Positions 44,180 to 53,018 of a stretch of DNA of 58,018 nt are shown in pieces. Numbering within the stretch: the first letter of the stretch is position 1; the number at the start of each line of letters is the position of its first letter. The notes below the pieces were generated by a model. The model made no database searches. It was not told the DNA's origin and was given only the letters and a program-made list of their open reading frames with translations. The translations under genes and the position numbers were made by a program. Location: NCBI GenBank assembly GCA_029559475.1, contig JAKQBN010000046.1, forward strand, positions 1 to 58,018. The letters are read 5' to 3'. The stretch is from a bacterium (GTDB taxonomy: Bacteria > UBA4055).

Positions 44180-44811
44180 TGTTCACAGGGATTATTAAAG
44201 ATATAGGGATAATTAAAAACATCAGATCTTCAGGCGACGGACTCGAGATCGAAATAAGATCTGAAAAAATCTGCTCCGATGCTAAACCGGATGATTCAGT
44301 AGCCGTTAACGGAGTTTGTCTCACGATAACAAAGACTGATGGTTCTTTTTTTACTGTTCAGTCAGTCAGGGAATCTATATCAAGAACTAACATCGGTTTA
44401 TTAAAGAAAGGGGACTATGTGAACCTTGAGCCTGCCCTAAGACCTTCCGACAGACTCGGAGGCCATATTGTTCAGGGTCACATTGACGGAAAAGGTGAAG
44501 TGATCCGGACCGTGGCTAATAAGATGGGCAGAGAATTCTGGATAAGCGCTGATCCTGATGTCATGAAATATATCGTGGCTAAAGGTTCTGTGTGTCTCGA
44601 CGGAGTAAGCCTGACAGTCGCCGAAAAAAAGCCCGGTTCGTTCAGGGTCGCAGTGATACCTCATACGGAAAAGAATACTACTGTCCGCGAATGGAATAAC
44701 AGCAGAAACATAAATATTGAAACAGACATTATTGGCAGATACATCGAGAATTTTTTAAAAACGGATGATTCCGGACTTACAATCGAAAAATTAACAGAAT
44801 TGGGATATTAG
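44179..44811 (+). CDS. ribE: Riboflavin synthase, alpha chain
   Basis: This 210-residue enzyme dismutates 6,7-dimethyl-8-ribityllumazine to riboflavin. It has the N-terminal MFTGIIKDIG and the two-barrel internal duplication: SVAVNGVCLTI in the first half and SVCLDGVSLTV in the second, with GGHIVQGHIDG between them. Length is typical. It is followed 3 bp later by ribBA; lumazine synthase and ribD are not in the window. No FMN riboswitch precedes it, as it starts inside pssA. Confidence 0.93.
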   Translation: MFTGIIKDIGIIKNIRSSGDGLEIEIRSEKICSDAKPDDSVAVNGVCLTITKTDGSFFTVQSVRESISRTNIGLLKKGDYVNLEPALRPSDRLGGHIVQGHIDGKGEVIRTVANKMGREFWISADPDVMKYIVAKGSVCLDGVSLTVAEKKPGSFRVAVIPHTEKNTTVREWNNSRNINIETDIIGRYIENFLKTDDSGLTIEKLTELGY

Positions 44812-44814
44812 AAT

Positions 44815-46020
44815 ATGTTCAGCAGGATCGAAGATCTGATAAAAGATATTTCAGAAGGAAAAATGATAATCCTTCTTGATGACGAGAATAGGGAAAATGA
44901 GGGTGATCTGCTTGTAGCGGCGGAAAAAACAACTCCTGAAACAGTCAATTTCATGACTAAATACGCAAGGGGGCTGATCTGCATGCCTGTTACCGAAGCT
45001 ATTGCTAAACAAAAAAACCTTGAATTCATGACCGATAAGAATACAGATTCGAAACATACGAATTTCACAATATCAGTGGACTATAAACACGGCACAACTA
45101 CAGGTATATCTGCGTTCGACAGATATAAAACTATTAAGGCCATGATCGATAAGAAAACTCTATCGTCAGATTTCGCACGGCCGGGCCATATGTTCCCGCT
45201 TGTTGCGAGAGAGGGCGGAGTTCTTGTCAGAGCCGGTCATACTGAAGCCGCGGTCGATCTTTCACGGCTTGCCGGTCTTGAACCCGCAGGAGTTATTTGC
45301 GAGATCATGAACGAAGACGGAACGATGGCCCGCTATCCCGAACTTGTTATGTTCGCAAAGAAACACGGTTTGAAACTCGGTACGATCCAGGATCTGATAG
45401 AATACAGAAGGAGAAGCGAGAAGCTTATTGAATGCGAAACTGCGGCAAAGCTTCCTACCGATTACGGTGAGTTTACAATAAAATATTACATTTCAAAGAC
45501 CGACTCTCAGGAACATATCGCGCTTGTGAAAGGCGATGTCAATACGGACGAACCTGTTCTTGTCAGAGTTCATTCCGAATGTTTGACCGGTGATGTCTTC
45601 GCAAGCTCAAGATGCGACTGCGGAGATCAGCTTCATACGGCAATGAAAATGATAGCGTCCGAAGGAAGGGGCGTACTTATTTATATGCGCCAGGAGGGAA
45701 GAGGCATAGGCCTCAGAGCAAAACTCAAAGCTTATCATCTTCAGGACAACGGGTTCGATACTGTTGAAGCCAATGAAGAGCTCGGATATGCGGCCGATCT
45801 GAGAGATTACGGTATCGGAGCTCAGATACTTGTAGATCTGGGCGTGAAGAACATAAGGCTCATGACGAACAATCCGAAAAAGATAATCGGATTAAAGGGC
45901 TACGGACTTTCAAATGTGGAAAGAGTTCCTATAGAAGTCAAACTTAAACCTGAAAATTTAAGATATTTAAAAACGAAAAGGGATAAGATGGGTCATCTGA
46001 TCCTGAAAGATGTGAAATAA
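44815..46020 (+). CDS. ribBA: Bifunctional 3,4-DHBP synthase / GTP cyclohydrolase II
   Basis: This 401-residue fusion provides both entry steps to riboflavin. Residues 1-205 are DHBP synthase ([13 protein letters not shown] acidic loop, [11 protein letters not shown]). Residues 206-401 are GTP cyclohydrolase II, with zinc cysteines in [17 protein letters not shown], the RQEGRGIGL arginine loop, and [14 protein letters not shown]. The key residues of both domains appear intact, so both activities are expected. Confidence 0.94.
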   Translation: MFSRIEDLIKDISEGKMIILLDDENRENEGDLLVAAEKTTPETVNFMTKYARGLICMPVTEAIAKQKNLEFMTDKNTDSKHTNFTISVDYKHGTTTGISAFDRYKTIKAMIDKKTLSSDFARPGHMFPLVAREGGVLVRAGHTEAAVDLSRLAGLEPAGVICEIMNEDGTMARYPELVMFAKKHGLKLGTIQDLIEYRRRSEKLIECETAAKLPTDYGEFTIKYYISKTDSQEHIALVKGDVNTDEPVLVRVHSECLTGDVFASSRCDCGDQLHTAMKMIASEGRGVLIYMRQEGRGIGLRAKLKAYHLQDNGFDTVEANEELGYAADLRDYGIGAQILVDLGVKNIRLMTNNPKKIIGLKGYGLSNVERVPIEVKLKPENLRYLKTKRDKMGHLILKDVK

Positions 46021-46036
46021 ACCGGACAGGCATTTT

Positions 46037-46915
46037 TTGAATGAGGGGCAGAAATACTGCGAATTCTGCGGACAGGATCATAAGGGGATCTTTTACAGCA
46101 GAGGAAGTAATTATACGGTTCTAAAATGTTCCGAATGTTCACTTCTGTGGTCTGATCCGCTTACCGATGATGATTATGAAAAGCAGATAAACTCCGATTA
46201 TTTCGGAGAAGACATATATTTAAGCAAAGAAAAGAATCAGAAGGAGCGATTTCGGGATCAGATAAATAAAGTTCTGAAAATGCTGGAGCCGTCTGTGGAG
46301 AAAGATAAAATTAAAATTCTCGATATCGGATCAGGTCTGGGATTTTTTCTCGATGTGTGCGATGAGGAAGGGATTTACTGCGAAGGCTGCGATATAAATG
46401 AAAAAGCTGTGCAGTATGCGAACAGGAACCGGGTAAAGACAAGGCTAGGTACCGCTGATGCATATTATGAAGATAATTCTTTTGATATTATTTTCGCGCT
46501 TAATCTTATTGAGCATATACCCCATCCTAAAGAATTTATTACACAGTGCAGAAGGATATTAAAGCCGGGAGGACTTCTTGTTCTTGAAACACCTATACAG
46601 GAAAGTCTTTTTCACATTATTGCAAGGGCCGGTGACTATCTCACGGGATTTAAAATGAACAATTACGGCATAAACACGAACGGCCATATATATAAATTCT
46701 GCGGTAAAACTTTTGAGAAGATCGCCGGATCTGGTTTTGAGATCATTCATAAACAAAAGATCGGATCGCCTTTAAAGGAAATCATGGGTAAAACCACATA
46801 CATGTCATTTAAGAACAGGATCGTTCTTAAAGCTGTGCTGCCGGTAGCCTGGCTGACAGCGAGAGTTCTCAATCTGGAGAACAGGATATTTATCGTAATG
46901 AAAACAGTAAAATAA
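46037..46915 (+). CDS. Class I SAM-dependent methyltransferase with N-terminal Cys motif
   Basis: This 292-residue protein begins with a putative zinc-binding segment (YCEFCGQDH, then LKCSECSLLW) of the type found in methyltransferases acting on sugars or small polar groups. A Rossmann SAM domain follows: ILDIGSGLGFFLDV near residue 95, FDIIFALNLIEHIPHP near 155, and LKPGGLLVLETP. It probably starts at TTG 46037, since no in-frame ATG precedes the Cys motif. Substrate unknown. Confidence 0.75.
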   Translation: MNEGQKYCEFCGQDHKGIFYSRGSNYTVLKCSECSLLWSDPLTDDDYEKQINSDYFGEDIYLSKEKNQKERFRDQINKVLKMLEPSVEKDKIKILDIGSGLGFFLDVCDEEGIYCEGCDINEKAVQYANRNRVKTRLGTADAYYEDNSFDIIFALNLIEHIPHPKEFITQCRRILKPGGLLVLETPIQESLFHIIARAGDYLTGFKMNNYGINTNGHIYKFCGKTFEKIAGSGFEIIHKQKIGSPLKEIMGKTTYMSFKNRIVLKAVLPVAWLTARVLNLENRIFIVMKTVK

Positions 46916-46941
46916 AAAATCCCGATATTCGGGATTTTTTT
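46914..46941. terminator. Rho-independent terminator
   Basis: An AAAAAATCCCGA / TCGGGATTTTTT hairpin with a 3-base loop ends the htrA-psd-rib-methyltransferase run. On the other strand it lies two bases past the tRNA 3' end, so it can end that transcript too. Confidence 0.9.
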
Positions 46942-46942
46942 A

Positions 46943-47016
46943 TGGCGGTACACGGATTTGAACCGCGGACACGTGGATTATGATTCCACTGCTCTAACCA
47001 ACTGAGCTATACCGCC
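46943..47016 (-). tRNA. tRNA with CAU anticodon (Met, or Ile2 after lysidine modification)
   Basis: The 74-base sequence folds as a full cloverleaf: acceptor GGCGGTA/TACCGCC, D-stem GCTC/GAGC, anticodon stem GTGGA/TCCAC with loop ATCATAA (anticodon CAT), 5-base variable loop, and T-stem CGCGG/CCGTG with TTCAAAT loop. The discriminator base is A, and CCA is not encoded. The first pair is G-C, so this is not the initiator. CAU can be elongator Met or the AUA-reading Ile2; identity elements were not decisive by eye. Confidence 0.93.
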
Positions 47017-47029
47017 AAAACAGACTGCA

Positions 47030-47058
47030 AATATAAAGCAACAATAAATCCAATGCAA
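47030..47058 (-). promoter_or_regulatory. Candidate promoter for the tRNA gene
   Basis: Read on the minus strand: TTGCAT, a 17-bp spacer, then TATATT, ending 14 bp before the tRNA 5' end. The spacing is ideal. Confidence 0.55.
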
Positions 47059-47090
47059 GTGAAAATTTGCGAATTTTTCTGCGAATTCAC

Positions 47091-47119
47091 TTGAAAACGA
47101 ACTTCAATAGTTTTATAAT
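47091..47119 (+). promoter_or_regulatory. Near-consensus promoter for the phzF-like gene
   Basis: TTGAAA and a perfect TATAAT are separated by exactly 17 bp. The -10 box ends only 6 bp before the ATG, so transcription would begin at or next to the start codon. Confidence 0.6.
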
Positions 47120-47125
47120 TAAATA

Positions 47126-47995
47126 ATGAAGATAAAAGTTTATACCTTGAACGCATTCGTGAAAGAGGGGAGAGGAGGGAATCCCGCAGGAGTCGTATTA
47201 TCTGCGGATTTGATAACAGACGCAGAAATGCAGCTGATAGCTAAAATAGTTGGTTTTTCAGAGACTGCATTTGTTTTAAAAACTAATAATGCTGATTACG
47301 GGTTGAGGTATTTTACACCCGCAGGCGAAGTTCCGCTTTGCGGACACGCAACCGTCGCATCTTTCGGCCTGCTTGCTTTAAAAGGTCCAGTATCAGCAGG
47401 TAAATATAAACTCGAAACGAAAGCAGGGATCTTAAACGTTGAAGTTTTACCGGATAAAAAGATTCTGATGGATCAGAACCTGCCTGAATATTATGAAACG
47501 ATAGATAAAAATGAGATCGCAGAGTCACTTGAAATCCCTGTAGAAGCCATCTGTTCCGAACTTCCTGTTCAGGTCGTTTCGACAGGATTGAAAGACATAA
47601 TCGTACCTGTCAGATCTTTAAAAAAACTGCTTGAGATCAGACCGTATTTTCATAAGATAGCTGAAGTAAGCAGAAAATACGATGGCGCAGGCTATCACGT
47701 ATTCGCAACTGAGACGAAAAATAATTCAACTGCGCACTGCAGAAATTTCGCACCGCTTTACGATATACCTGAAGAATCAGCGACGGGCACCGCTTCGGGC
47801 GCACTTGCCTGCTATATGTTCAAATACGGAATAATAAACGAAGAACAGGCTGAAAACATTATATTCGAGCAGGGCTATTATATGGGCAGCCCGTCAGAAA
47901 TTTCAGCTTCGCTTGAAATTATGAACAGAAATATCACAGGCGTGAAAATCGGCGGAATATCAGGCGATTTAAAAGATATCGAAATTGAAATATAG
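47126..47995 (+). CDS. PhzF-family isomerase/epimerase-like protein
   Basis: This 289-residue protein has the twofold diaminopimelate-epimerase-like fold of PhzF: GNPAGVVL near residue 18 with GFSETAFVL following (catalytic-type Glu), RYFTPAGEVPLCGHATVAS near 55, and in the second half NFAPLYDIPEESATGTASGAL. Only phenazine producers use PhzF for that pathway; here the substrate is unknown and no other phenazine gene is present. There is no Shine-Dalgarno sequence; see the promoter at 47091-47119. Confidence 0.85.
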   Translation: MKIKVYTLNAFVKEGRGGNPAGVVLSADLITDAEMQLIAKIVGFSETAFVLKTNNADYGLRYFTPAGEVPLCGHATVASFGLLALKGPVSAGKYKLETKAGILNVEVLPDKKILMDQNLPEYYETIDKNEIAESLEIPVEAICSELPVQVVSTGLKDIIVPVRSLKKLLEIRPYFHKIAEVSRKYDGAGYHVFATETKNNSTAHCRNFAPLYDIPEESATGTASGALACYMFKYGIINEEQAENIIFEQGYYMGSPSEISASLEIMNRNITGVKIGGISGDLKDIEIEI

Positions 47996-48007
47996 AGGGA
48001 GGGCATC

Positions 48008-48295
48008 ATGATCAATCCGTGCGGGGTCAACTGCGCAGAATGCGGTTATTTTAAAAAAGAATGTCCGGGCTGCAGAGAAGTTGAAGGAAAGACATTCTGG
48101 GCTGTAGAATATTATGAAAATCAGTTATGTCCTATATACAAATGCTGTGTGAACGAAAAGGAATATGAACATTGTGGACAGTGCGCTCTTCTGCCTTGTC
48201 ATACATTTACAGACCTGAGAGATCCTTCCATGTCTGATGATGAATACGAATCAAGCCTGAACAAGAGGCTGGAAGAATTGAGAAAGGCGGAATAG
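48008..48295 (+). CDS. DUF3795 cysteine-rich protein
   Basis: This 95-residue protein has the DUF3795 cysteine pattern: CGVNCAECGYFKKECPGC at the N-terminus, then CPIYKCC and CGQCALLPCHTF. The ten or so cysteines suggest a bound metal or Fe-S cluster. Function is unknown. A GAGGGAGGG site precedes the ATG; it follows the phzF-like gene by 12 bp and is convergent with the ABC permease gene. Confidence 0.85.
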   Translation: MINPCGVNCAECGYFKKECPGCREVEGKTFWAVEYYENQLCPIYKCCVNEKEYEHCGQCALLPCHTFTDLRDPSMSDDEYESSLNKRLEELRKAE

Positions 48296-48296
48296 C

Positions 48297-50576
48297 TTAT
48301 TTCTCTGTCGGGACGACTATACCTTTGATTATTATATTCTGGAAGAATACGAAAACGGCGAATGTCGGTATCGCGGCGATCACAAGCGCGGCATATCCTA
48401 CGCCGGGGCTTGATCTCTGCGACAGCTGATAGATCTGGACCATTAATGTCCACATGCTTTCATCCTGGCAGACGATGAACGCGAACATGAAATTTCTGTA
48501 CGCTGCATTGAATGCTCCCAAGGCTATAACGGCCATGATCGGTTTTGATAATGACATTGCAATACGGGTGAAGATAGTGATCTCGCCGGCTCCGTCAACT
48601 CTTGCAGATTCGAACAGCTCCTTCGGCAGCGAATCAAAGAATCCCTTTAACAGAAATATGAAATATCCGTCGGCTGCTGCTGGCAGAATTAAAGCCCAGA
48701 ATGTGTTCAGCAGATTGAGGTTTTTCAGGATCAGAAAGTTCGGGATGCCCATGACCATCGGCGGGAACGCCATTGTAAGCATCAGAAAGAAGATTATCCA
48801 GTAATTGTACCGCAGGTTAAATCTGCTCATAGCGTATGCCGCAAGCGGATTGACTATCAGCGAAACGAGAATAGCCAGCAGGCAGTACCACAGCGTATTG
48901 AATACAGCTCTGCCGTTATTGTATATTTCATCGAGCACCATTATGTAATTTCTCGTGAGCTGCTCTTTAAAGATCGCTTTTTTATTAGCTTTGAACACGA
49001 AGTAATCTATATTCTGATAATCAATGCTGAAGCTGTCGAAATCTTCAGTTTTCAGCCTGTAAGCTGAATTCAGGCTGTCAATGCTCCCGTACTTATTGTT
49101 TAGATAAGCAATCCATCTTCCGTTTTCGGCCTGAGATATCGATAAAAATCTCGGGTCAGCATGGTTTAATACGAAATCGCGCCACAGCTCCTCATGTTTT
49201 TTTCCCGCTGGAAGATATGCCGCCGGATAAATATTCAGTTCGTTATCATAATTTGTACCGTAAGTTTCATTCAGAGCCTTTACATCAAGCTCTTCAGATC
49301 CTGTGATCTTTTTCAGATAAGATATGTAATCGAACTGGCTTAAAGGGGAGACGCTTACATTTGAAAGATCCGAATTCTTTATAAATTCCGTCCAGTCTTT
49401 CTTCATAGCGAGATTATTCTCGGGTGAATTTGCCGGAAGAAAAACTTCCTTAAAATCTTTATAACCGAGAGAATAGGAATCATTTAGTGCTTCAGCATTC
49501 TTATATTTATTCTTTAAGAACTCTCTGAAATCATATTCCGCGCTTTGAAGAATGATCGTCTCCGGTACGGCGAGATTCTCGATGTAGAAAATATAATCGA
49601 GGATAGGCGCACCGCTTTTAAAAGCGTCTTTTAAGGTAATTTCAGAAAAATCAGAAATTCCTGCATCCCATGATGAATTGAGCATGGATACTTCGGTGTA
49701 TTTTTTTTTCAGAAAATCTTTTAATCCGTTCACGCCGGTAGAATCGAGCGTAATATGATGAATGTTAAGCACTTTTTTTACATAGTGTATCCAATGATCT
49801 CTTAACGGTCCCTGCGGTACTGTGCGAGTCAGAATTATCCTGTCCCATGACACGAAATCCGTTCCGAGGCTGTCGTTTAAAGCCTGAAGATTTCCTCTGT
49901 AAAACGGCAATAATTCATTGTTGACGAAGTGTCCGTCAAGCGACATGAAGCTCTTCTGATCTAAAGGGAGTTCACGCCTGAATTTATCATAGGGCACCAT
50001 CATGCCTGTCATCTCGGTCGTGAACTTTCTCGAAAGAATGTCGCGGGATTCTTCTCTGACATCCTCCCATGAAGGTACTGAGAATCCGTAGATACTGTTC
50101 AGTTTTGCCAGATCGCCGCCTGATTCAGCGTACATTCTGTCTCTGAACGCTCTTTCGTTCACGGTATAAACACCGCGAGAGAACTGTTCCGAGACCGCGA
50201 AATCAAATTCGGTATAATCTTTATGCCGCGGAGTTATGAATTCATTCCAGTCATCGTTCATCGCTTCATTCGGTATGTCCGGGAATTTTAGAAATTCAAC
50301 CGTGACGAATTTGTTTTTATACTGTGAAGTGAAATCGAAAGCCTGTTCGTTATATCTTGATTCGATATACTTTTTATAAAGGACTTCATCATTATAAAAA
50401 TACTGGGGAACGATATCCATTCCTCTTGAATCCACTCTGCTTTTGAATGAAGCCGACATCATCATCAGGAAAGGGTAGATCATCGTGACAGCACCGATAA
50501 GCAGAACGATATGAATATTCATGTTAAGTAATCTAACTTTAAGCGATTTTCTGCCTACTTTTCCGATGATGCTCAA
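48297..50576 (-). CDS. MalG-like ABC permease with giant repeat-bearing extracytoplasmic insertion
   Basis: This 759-residue protein should be about 280 residues for a MalG-type sugar permease. TM1 is at about 21-41; the remaining TM helices and the EAA loop (SARVDGAGEITIFTRIAMSLSKPI, 657-680) occupy 557-759. The roughly 510 residues between them (about 45-555) are hydrophilic and would sit outside the membrane. They hold six diverged repeats around an LN(S/D/E)xxY/W/L motif (see the repeat entry). The core permease is intact, so the protein probably works in import with the SBP-permease fusion upstream. The insertion may bind glycan or contact the fused binding protein. Confidence 0.85.
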   Translation of the reverse strand: MSIIGKVGRKSLKVRLLNMNIHIVLLIGAVTMIYPFLMMMSASFKSRVDSRGMDIVPQYFYNDEVLYKKYIESRYNEQAFDFTSQYKNKFVTVEFLKFPDIPNEAMNDDWNEFITPRHKDYTEFDFAVSEQFSRGVYTVNERAFRDRMYAESGGDLAKLNSIYGFSVPSWEDVREESRDILSRKFTTEMTGMMVPYDKFRRELPLDQKSFMSLDGHFVNNELLPFYRGNLQALNDSLGTDFVSWDRIILTRTVPQGPLRDHWIHYVKKVLNIHHITLDSTGVNGLKDFLKKKYTEVSMLNSSWDAGISDFSEITLKDAFKSGAPILDYIFYIENLAVPETIILQSAEYDFREFLKNKYKNAEALNDSYSLGYKDFKEVFLPANSPENNLAMKKDWTEFIKNSDLSNVSVSPLSQFDYISYLKKITGSEELDVKALNETYGTNYDNELNIYPAAYLPAGKKHEELWRDFVLNHADPRFLSISQAENGRWIAYLNNKYGSIDSLNSAYRLKTEDFDSFSIDYQNIDYFVFKANKKAIFKEQLTRNYIMVLDEIYNNGRAVFNTLWYCLLAILVSLIVNPLAAYAMSRFNLRYNYWIIFFLMLTMAFPPMVMGIPNFLILKNLNLLNTFWALILPAAADGYFIFLLKGFFDSLPKELFESARVDGAGEITIFTRIAMSLSKPIMAVIALGAFNAAYRNFMFAFIVCQDESMWTLMVQIYQLSQRSSPGVGYAALVIAAIPTFAVFVFFQNIIIKGIVVPTEK
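49020..50147 (-). repeat. Six diverged 65-74-residue repeats inside the permease
   Basis: Within the insertion, the motif Leu-Asn followed by an aromatic and a (D/S)(F/W)xx(I/V) tail recurs with LN at residues 159, 233, 299, 364, 435 and 502. Examples are KLNSIYGFSVPSWEDV, ALNDSLGTDFVSWDRI, ALNDSYSLGYKDFKEV and SLNSAYRLKTEDFDSF. Most copies are preceded by a helix such as FLKKKY, FLKNKY or YLNNKYGS. The spacing is 74, 66, 65, 71 and 67 residues. The copies are recognisable only as protein, not at the DNA level, so the duplication is old. Confidence 0.75.
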
Positions 50577-50586
50577 TTTAATCCCG

Positions 50587-53010
50587 TCAGTTTGATTTAA
50601 ATTCCATATTGGACAGTTTTTTGATCTGGAAAACCGTCACGAACATTAGCAGAAGTCCCAGCATCCACGCCATAGTCGTGGCTATGCCGAAATTCAAATA
50701 AAGATACGCTTTTTCGAATATTAACAGATCGGCCACCCTTGTAGCTTCATTCGGACCTCCGAAGGTCATGATCAGTATGAATTCGCTCTGCTGCGTGGCT
50801 GCGATGAAAGCGGCAATGAACTGAATAAATATCAGCGATTTGAGAGCGGGGAAGACGATATGCCTAATCTTCTGAAAGAATCCCGCGCCGTCAATATCGG
50901 CAGCCTCATAAATATCATCTGGTATTCCCTTGAGCGCGGCGAGATAGATCAGAGAACCCGGCCCGAGCCCGGCCCAGACTGAAGGAAGCACTGTCAGGAT
51001 CATCGCGAGGCTTTCATCCTTTATCCACCGGCTCTTTTCAAAACCGAGCGCGAGAAGTATCTGATTCAGCCCGCCGGCATCCGATGGATCGTATAATAAT
51101 TTCCACAGATAAATGACGATAACACCGCTGATAACGGCCGGCATGTAATAAATGACCCTGTAAACGATCTTTCCCTGCGGTACTTCCTGAAGAAGTATTG
51201 CGAGCAGCAGCGGAGGAAGGAAGCCGAAAGAAAGTGACAAAACCATGTAATAAAGGGTCTTTCCTAGAGCCGACCACCAGACGGGATCGAAAAGGACATC
51301 GGCGAAATTCGCCAGACCCACCCATTCAGAATTTCCTATCAGCCTGTAATTTTGGAAGGCCATGAAAGATCCCATTACCATAGGTACATATTTCCACAGA
51401 AGGATGGATATAAGAGCGGGAGCTAAAAGTGTCGCCACGAGAACTGCGATACGCGGATTCTTTTTCCTTCTCTCAAGTCCTGTCTTAGGAGTGAATATCT
51501 TCCAAACTCTGAATAGCGTAAATCCGAACACGACGAATATAAAGATCGCTACAAGAACCGCGGTGCTGTTCCTCTTATTCCGTTCTTCCTTTGATATCTT
51601 GCCGATCATATTCTTATTTGTAATGTCAACTGCATTGTCAAATATCGCAGCTATATTTTTATCTTTTTCCTCTTCATCGGCTCCAAGTTCGCCCTTCTCC
51701 TCAAGAGAGATGCAGTTCTCAACCGGGTTCGTCATATATTCATATATCTTCTGACAGTTCTTTCCGTACGGTTCAGGCTTTCCGTTCTCGAGAGCTTCCT
51801 CGAAGGTCTGAATCCAGTCGGGCGGGGTAAATTTTACATATTCCTCATATCCGAATTTTTTAAGATAAAGCGGATTCTGCATCCTTCCGAAGCCTGCATT
51901 GATCATTATCTCAAGTCGTATTTTTCTTGCTTCATCAGAATCATAAAAGCGGATATAACTCCAGGCAGCGTCCCTGACTCTTTGAGGATCCCTGTCGCCC
52001 AGACCGCCGTTATTGGATATTCCGGCTCCTGAGAATATTCCCATCATCCTGCAGTTGATTTCTGAGCCTCTCAATCCCGTCGGTCCTTTCGGCGGAGGAG
52101 CGAACCCCCACAGATTAGGATCAAGATCGCCTCCGAGCCTCTTATCATCCATATATCCCATCAGGATGCCCAGTTTCCCGTCATCCCGCATATATCCCCA
52201 GTTGCCTTCCCGGTAAACATATCCCTGCTGGAGATTGCCGTTATGATCTTTCCATTTTGTAGTAATAAGCTTCAGATAGAATTTCATAGCTTCAACGGCA
52301 GGTTTTCCGTTATATGAAGCTGTCCATTCTCCGGTTACCGGATCTCGCACTACGGCGTCCCCGCCTGCGCTCCAAAGATAAGTGATCCAGTCGTAAGCAG
52401 CCTCCCGTCCGCTCGCGAGGTAAAGACCGTATGAACCTTCATCCGGCATGGTGAGCCGTTTTGCGACTTCAAGCAGCTCATTCCAGTCTTTCGGCGGCTG
52501 TTCGGGATCAAGACCGGCTTTGTAGAACAGGTCTTTTCTGTAAAGCATTACCCTGACCAGCGTTTCATACGGCAGGCACCAGTAATGCTCGTCTTTTTCA
52601 CCTGTTCTGTTTCTTTTCACAACAGGTTTGACAGGCTTTGCGATCCTGCTCTTTAATTCTTCATCCGTAAGCTGAGCTATATAATCATCAAGAGGGTAGA
52701 GGAAGTTGTTCTCGATATATGTTGAAGACTGTCTGAAATTGACATAAATAACATCCGGGGAGACACCGCCTGCGATAGCCATCAGAGGGCGGGCGTCCAT
52801 ATCCATGTTCTCAAGCTCTATCCCTGAATAACCGCGAAGCTCGATATTCGGAAATTTTTTCTTGAAGGCATTGATCACAGCCATATCGGCTCTGTTGAAA
52901 GGTTCGTTACTCTTCGCGTCAGGCAGCTTGAAGACCTTTAAAATGACATTATCGTCCGAAATCAGAAGTGAAACGAAAATAAATAATATTAAGGTAAAAT
53001 ATCTTCTCAT
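50587..53010 (-). CDS. Fused sugar-binding protein and MalF-like ABC permease
   Basis: This 807-residue protein has a signal/anchor at about 4-18; residues 20-470 are a family 1 extracellular solute-binding protein (FKKKFPNIELRGYSG, SPDVIYVNFRQSS, YRKDLFYKAGLDPEQPPKDWNELLEVAKRL, DWITYLWSAGGD). A TM helix at about 483-501 leads into a MalF-type permease at about 520-807 with an EAA loop, YEAADIDGAGFFQKIRHIVFP (701-721). Binding protein and permease are normally separate genes. The fused form keeps one binding domain tethered to each translocator. It lies 10 bp before the second permease gene. Confidence 0.9.
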   Translation of the reverse strand: MRRYFTLILFIFVSLLISDDNVILKVFKLPDAKSNEPFNRADMAVINAFKKKFPNIELRGYSGIELENMDMDARPLMAIAGGVSPDVIYVNFRQSSTYIENNFLYPLDDYIAQLTDEELKSRIAKPVKPVVKRNRTGEKDEHYWCLPYETLVRVMLYRKDLFYKAGLDPEQPPKDWNELLEVAKRLTMPDEGSYGLYLASGREAAYDWITYLWSAGGDAVVRDPVTGEWTASYNGKPAVEAMKFYLKLITTKWKDHNGNLQQGYVYREGNWGYMRDDGKLGILMGYMDDKRLGGDLDPNLWGFAPPPKGPTGLRGSEINCRMMGIFSGAGISNNGGLGDRDPQRVRDAAWSYIRFYDSDEARKIRLEIMINAGFGRMQNPLYLKKFGYEEYVKFTPPDWIQTFEEALENGKPEPYGKNCQKIYEYMTNPVENCISLEEKGELGADEEEKDKNIAAIFDNAVDITNKNMIGKISKEERNKRNSTAVLVAIFIFVVFGFTLFRVWKIFTPKTGLERRKKNPRIAVLVATLLAPALISILLWKYVPMVMGSFMAFQNYRLIGNSEWVGLANFADVLFDPVWWSALGKTLYYMVLSLSFGFLPPLLLAILLQEVPQGKIVYRVIYYMPAVISGVIVIYLWKLLYDPSDAGGLNQILLALGFEKSRWIKDESLAMILTVLPSVWAGLGPGSLIYLAALKGIPDDIYEAADIDGAGFFQKIRHIVFPALKSLIFIQFIAAFIAATQQSEFILIMTFGGPNEATRVADLLIFEKAYLYLNFGIATTMAWMLGLLLMFVTVFQIKKLSNMEFKSN

Positions 53011-53018
53011 TTAATAAA

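Noticed and set aside
44100-44180. Possible FMN riboswitch before ribE.
   Set aside because: ribE starts inside the pssA stop codon and the preceding sequence is pssA coding DNA without RFN-element features.
47126-47995. phzF-like gene considered as part of a phenazine pathway.
   Set aside because: No other phz gene is nearby, and PhzF-family proteins occur widely outside phenazine producers.
49020-50147. The LN-motif region of the permease considered as a GH42-type glycosidase domain.
   Set aside because: Only a short motif is shared; the catalytic barrel and its two Glu-containing motifs are not seen, and the motif is repeated six times.
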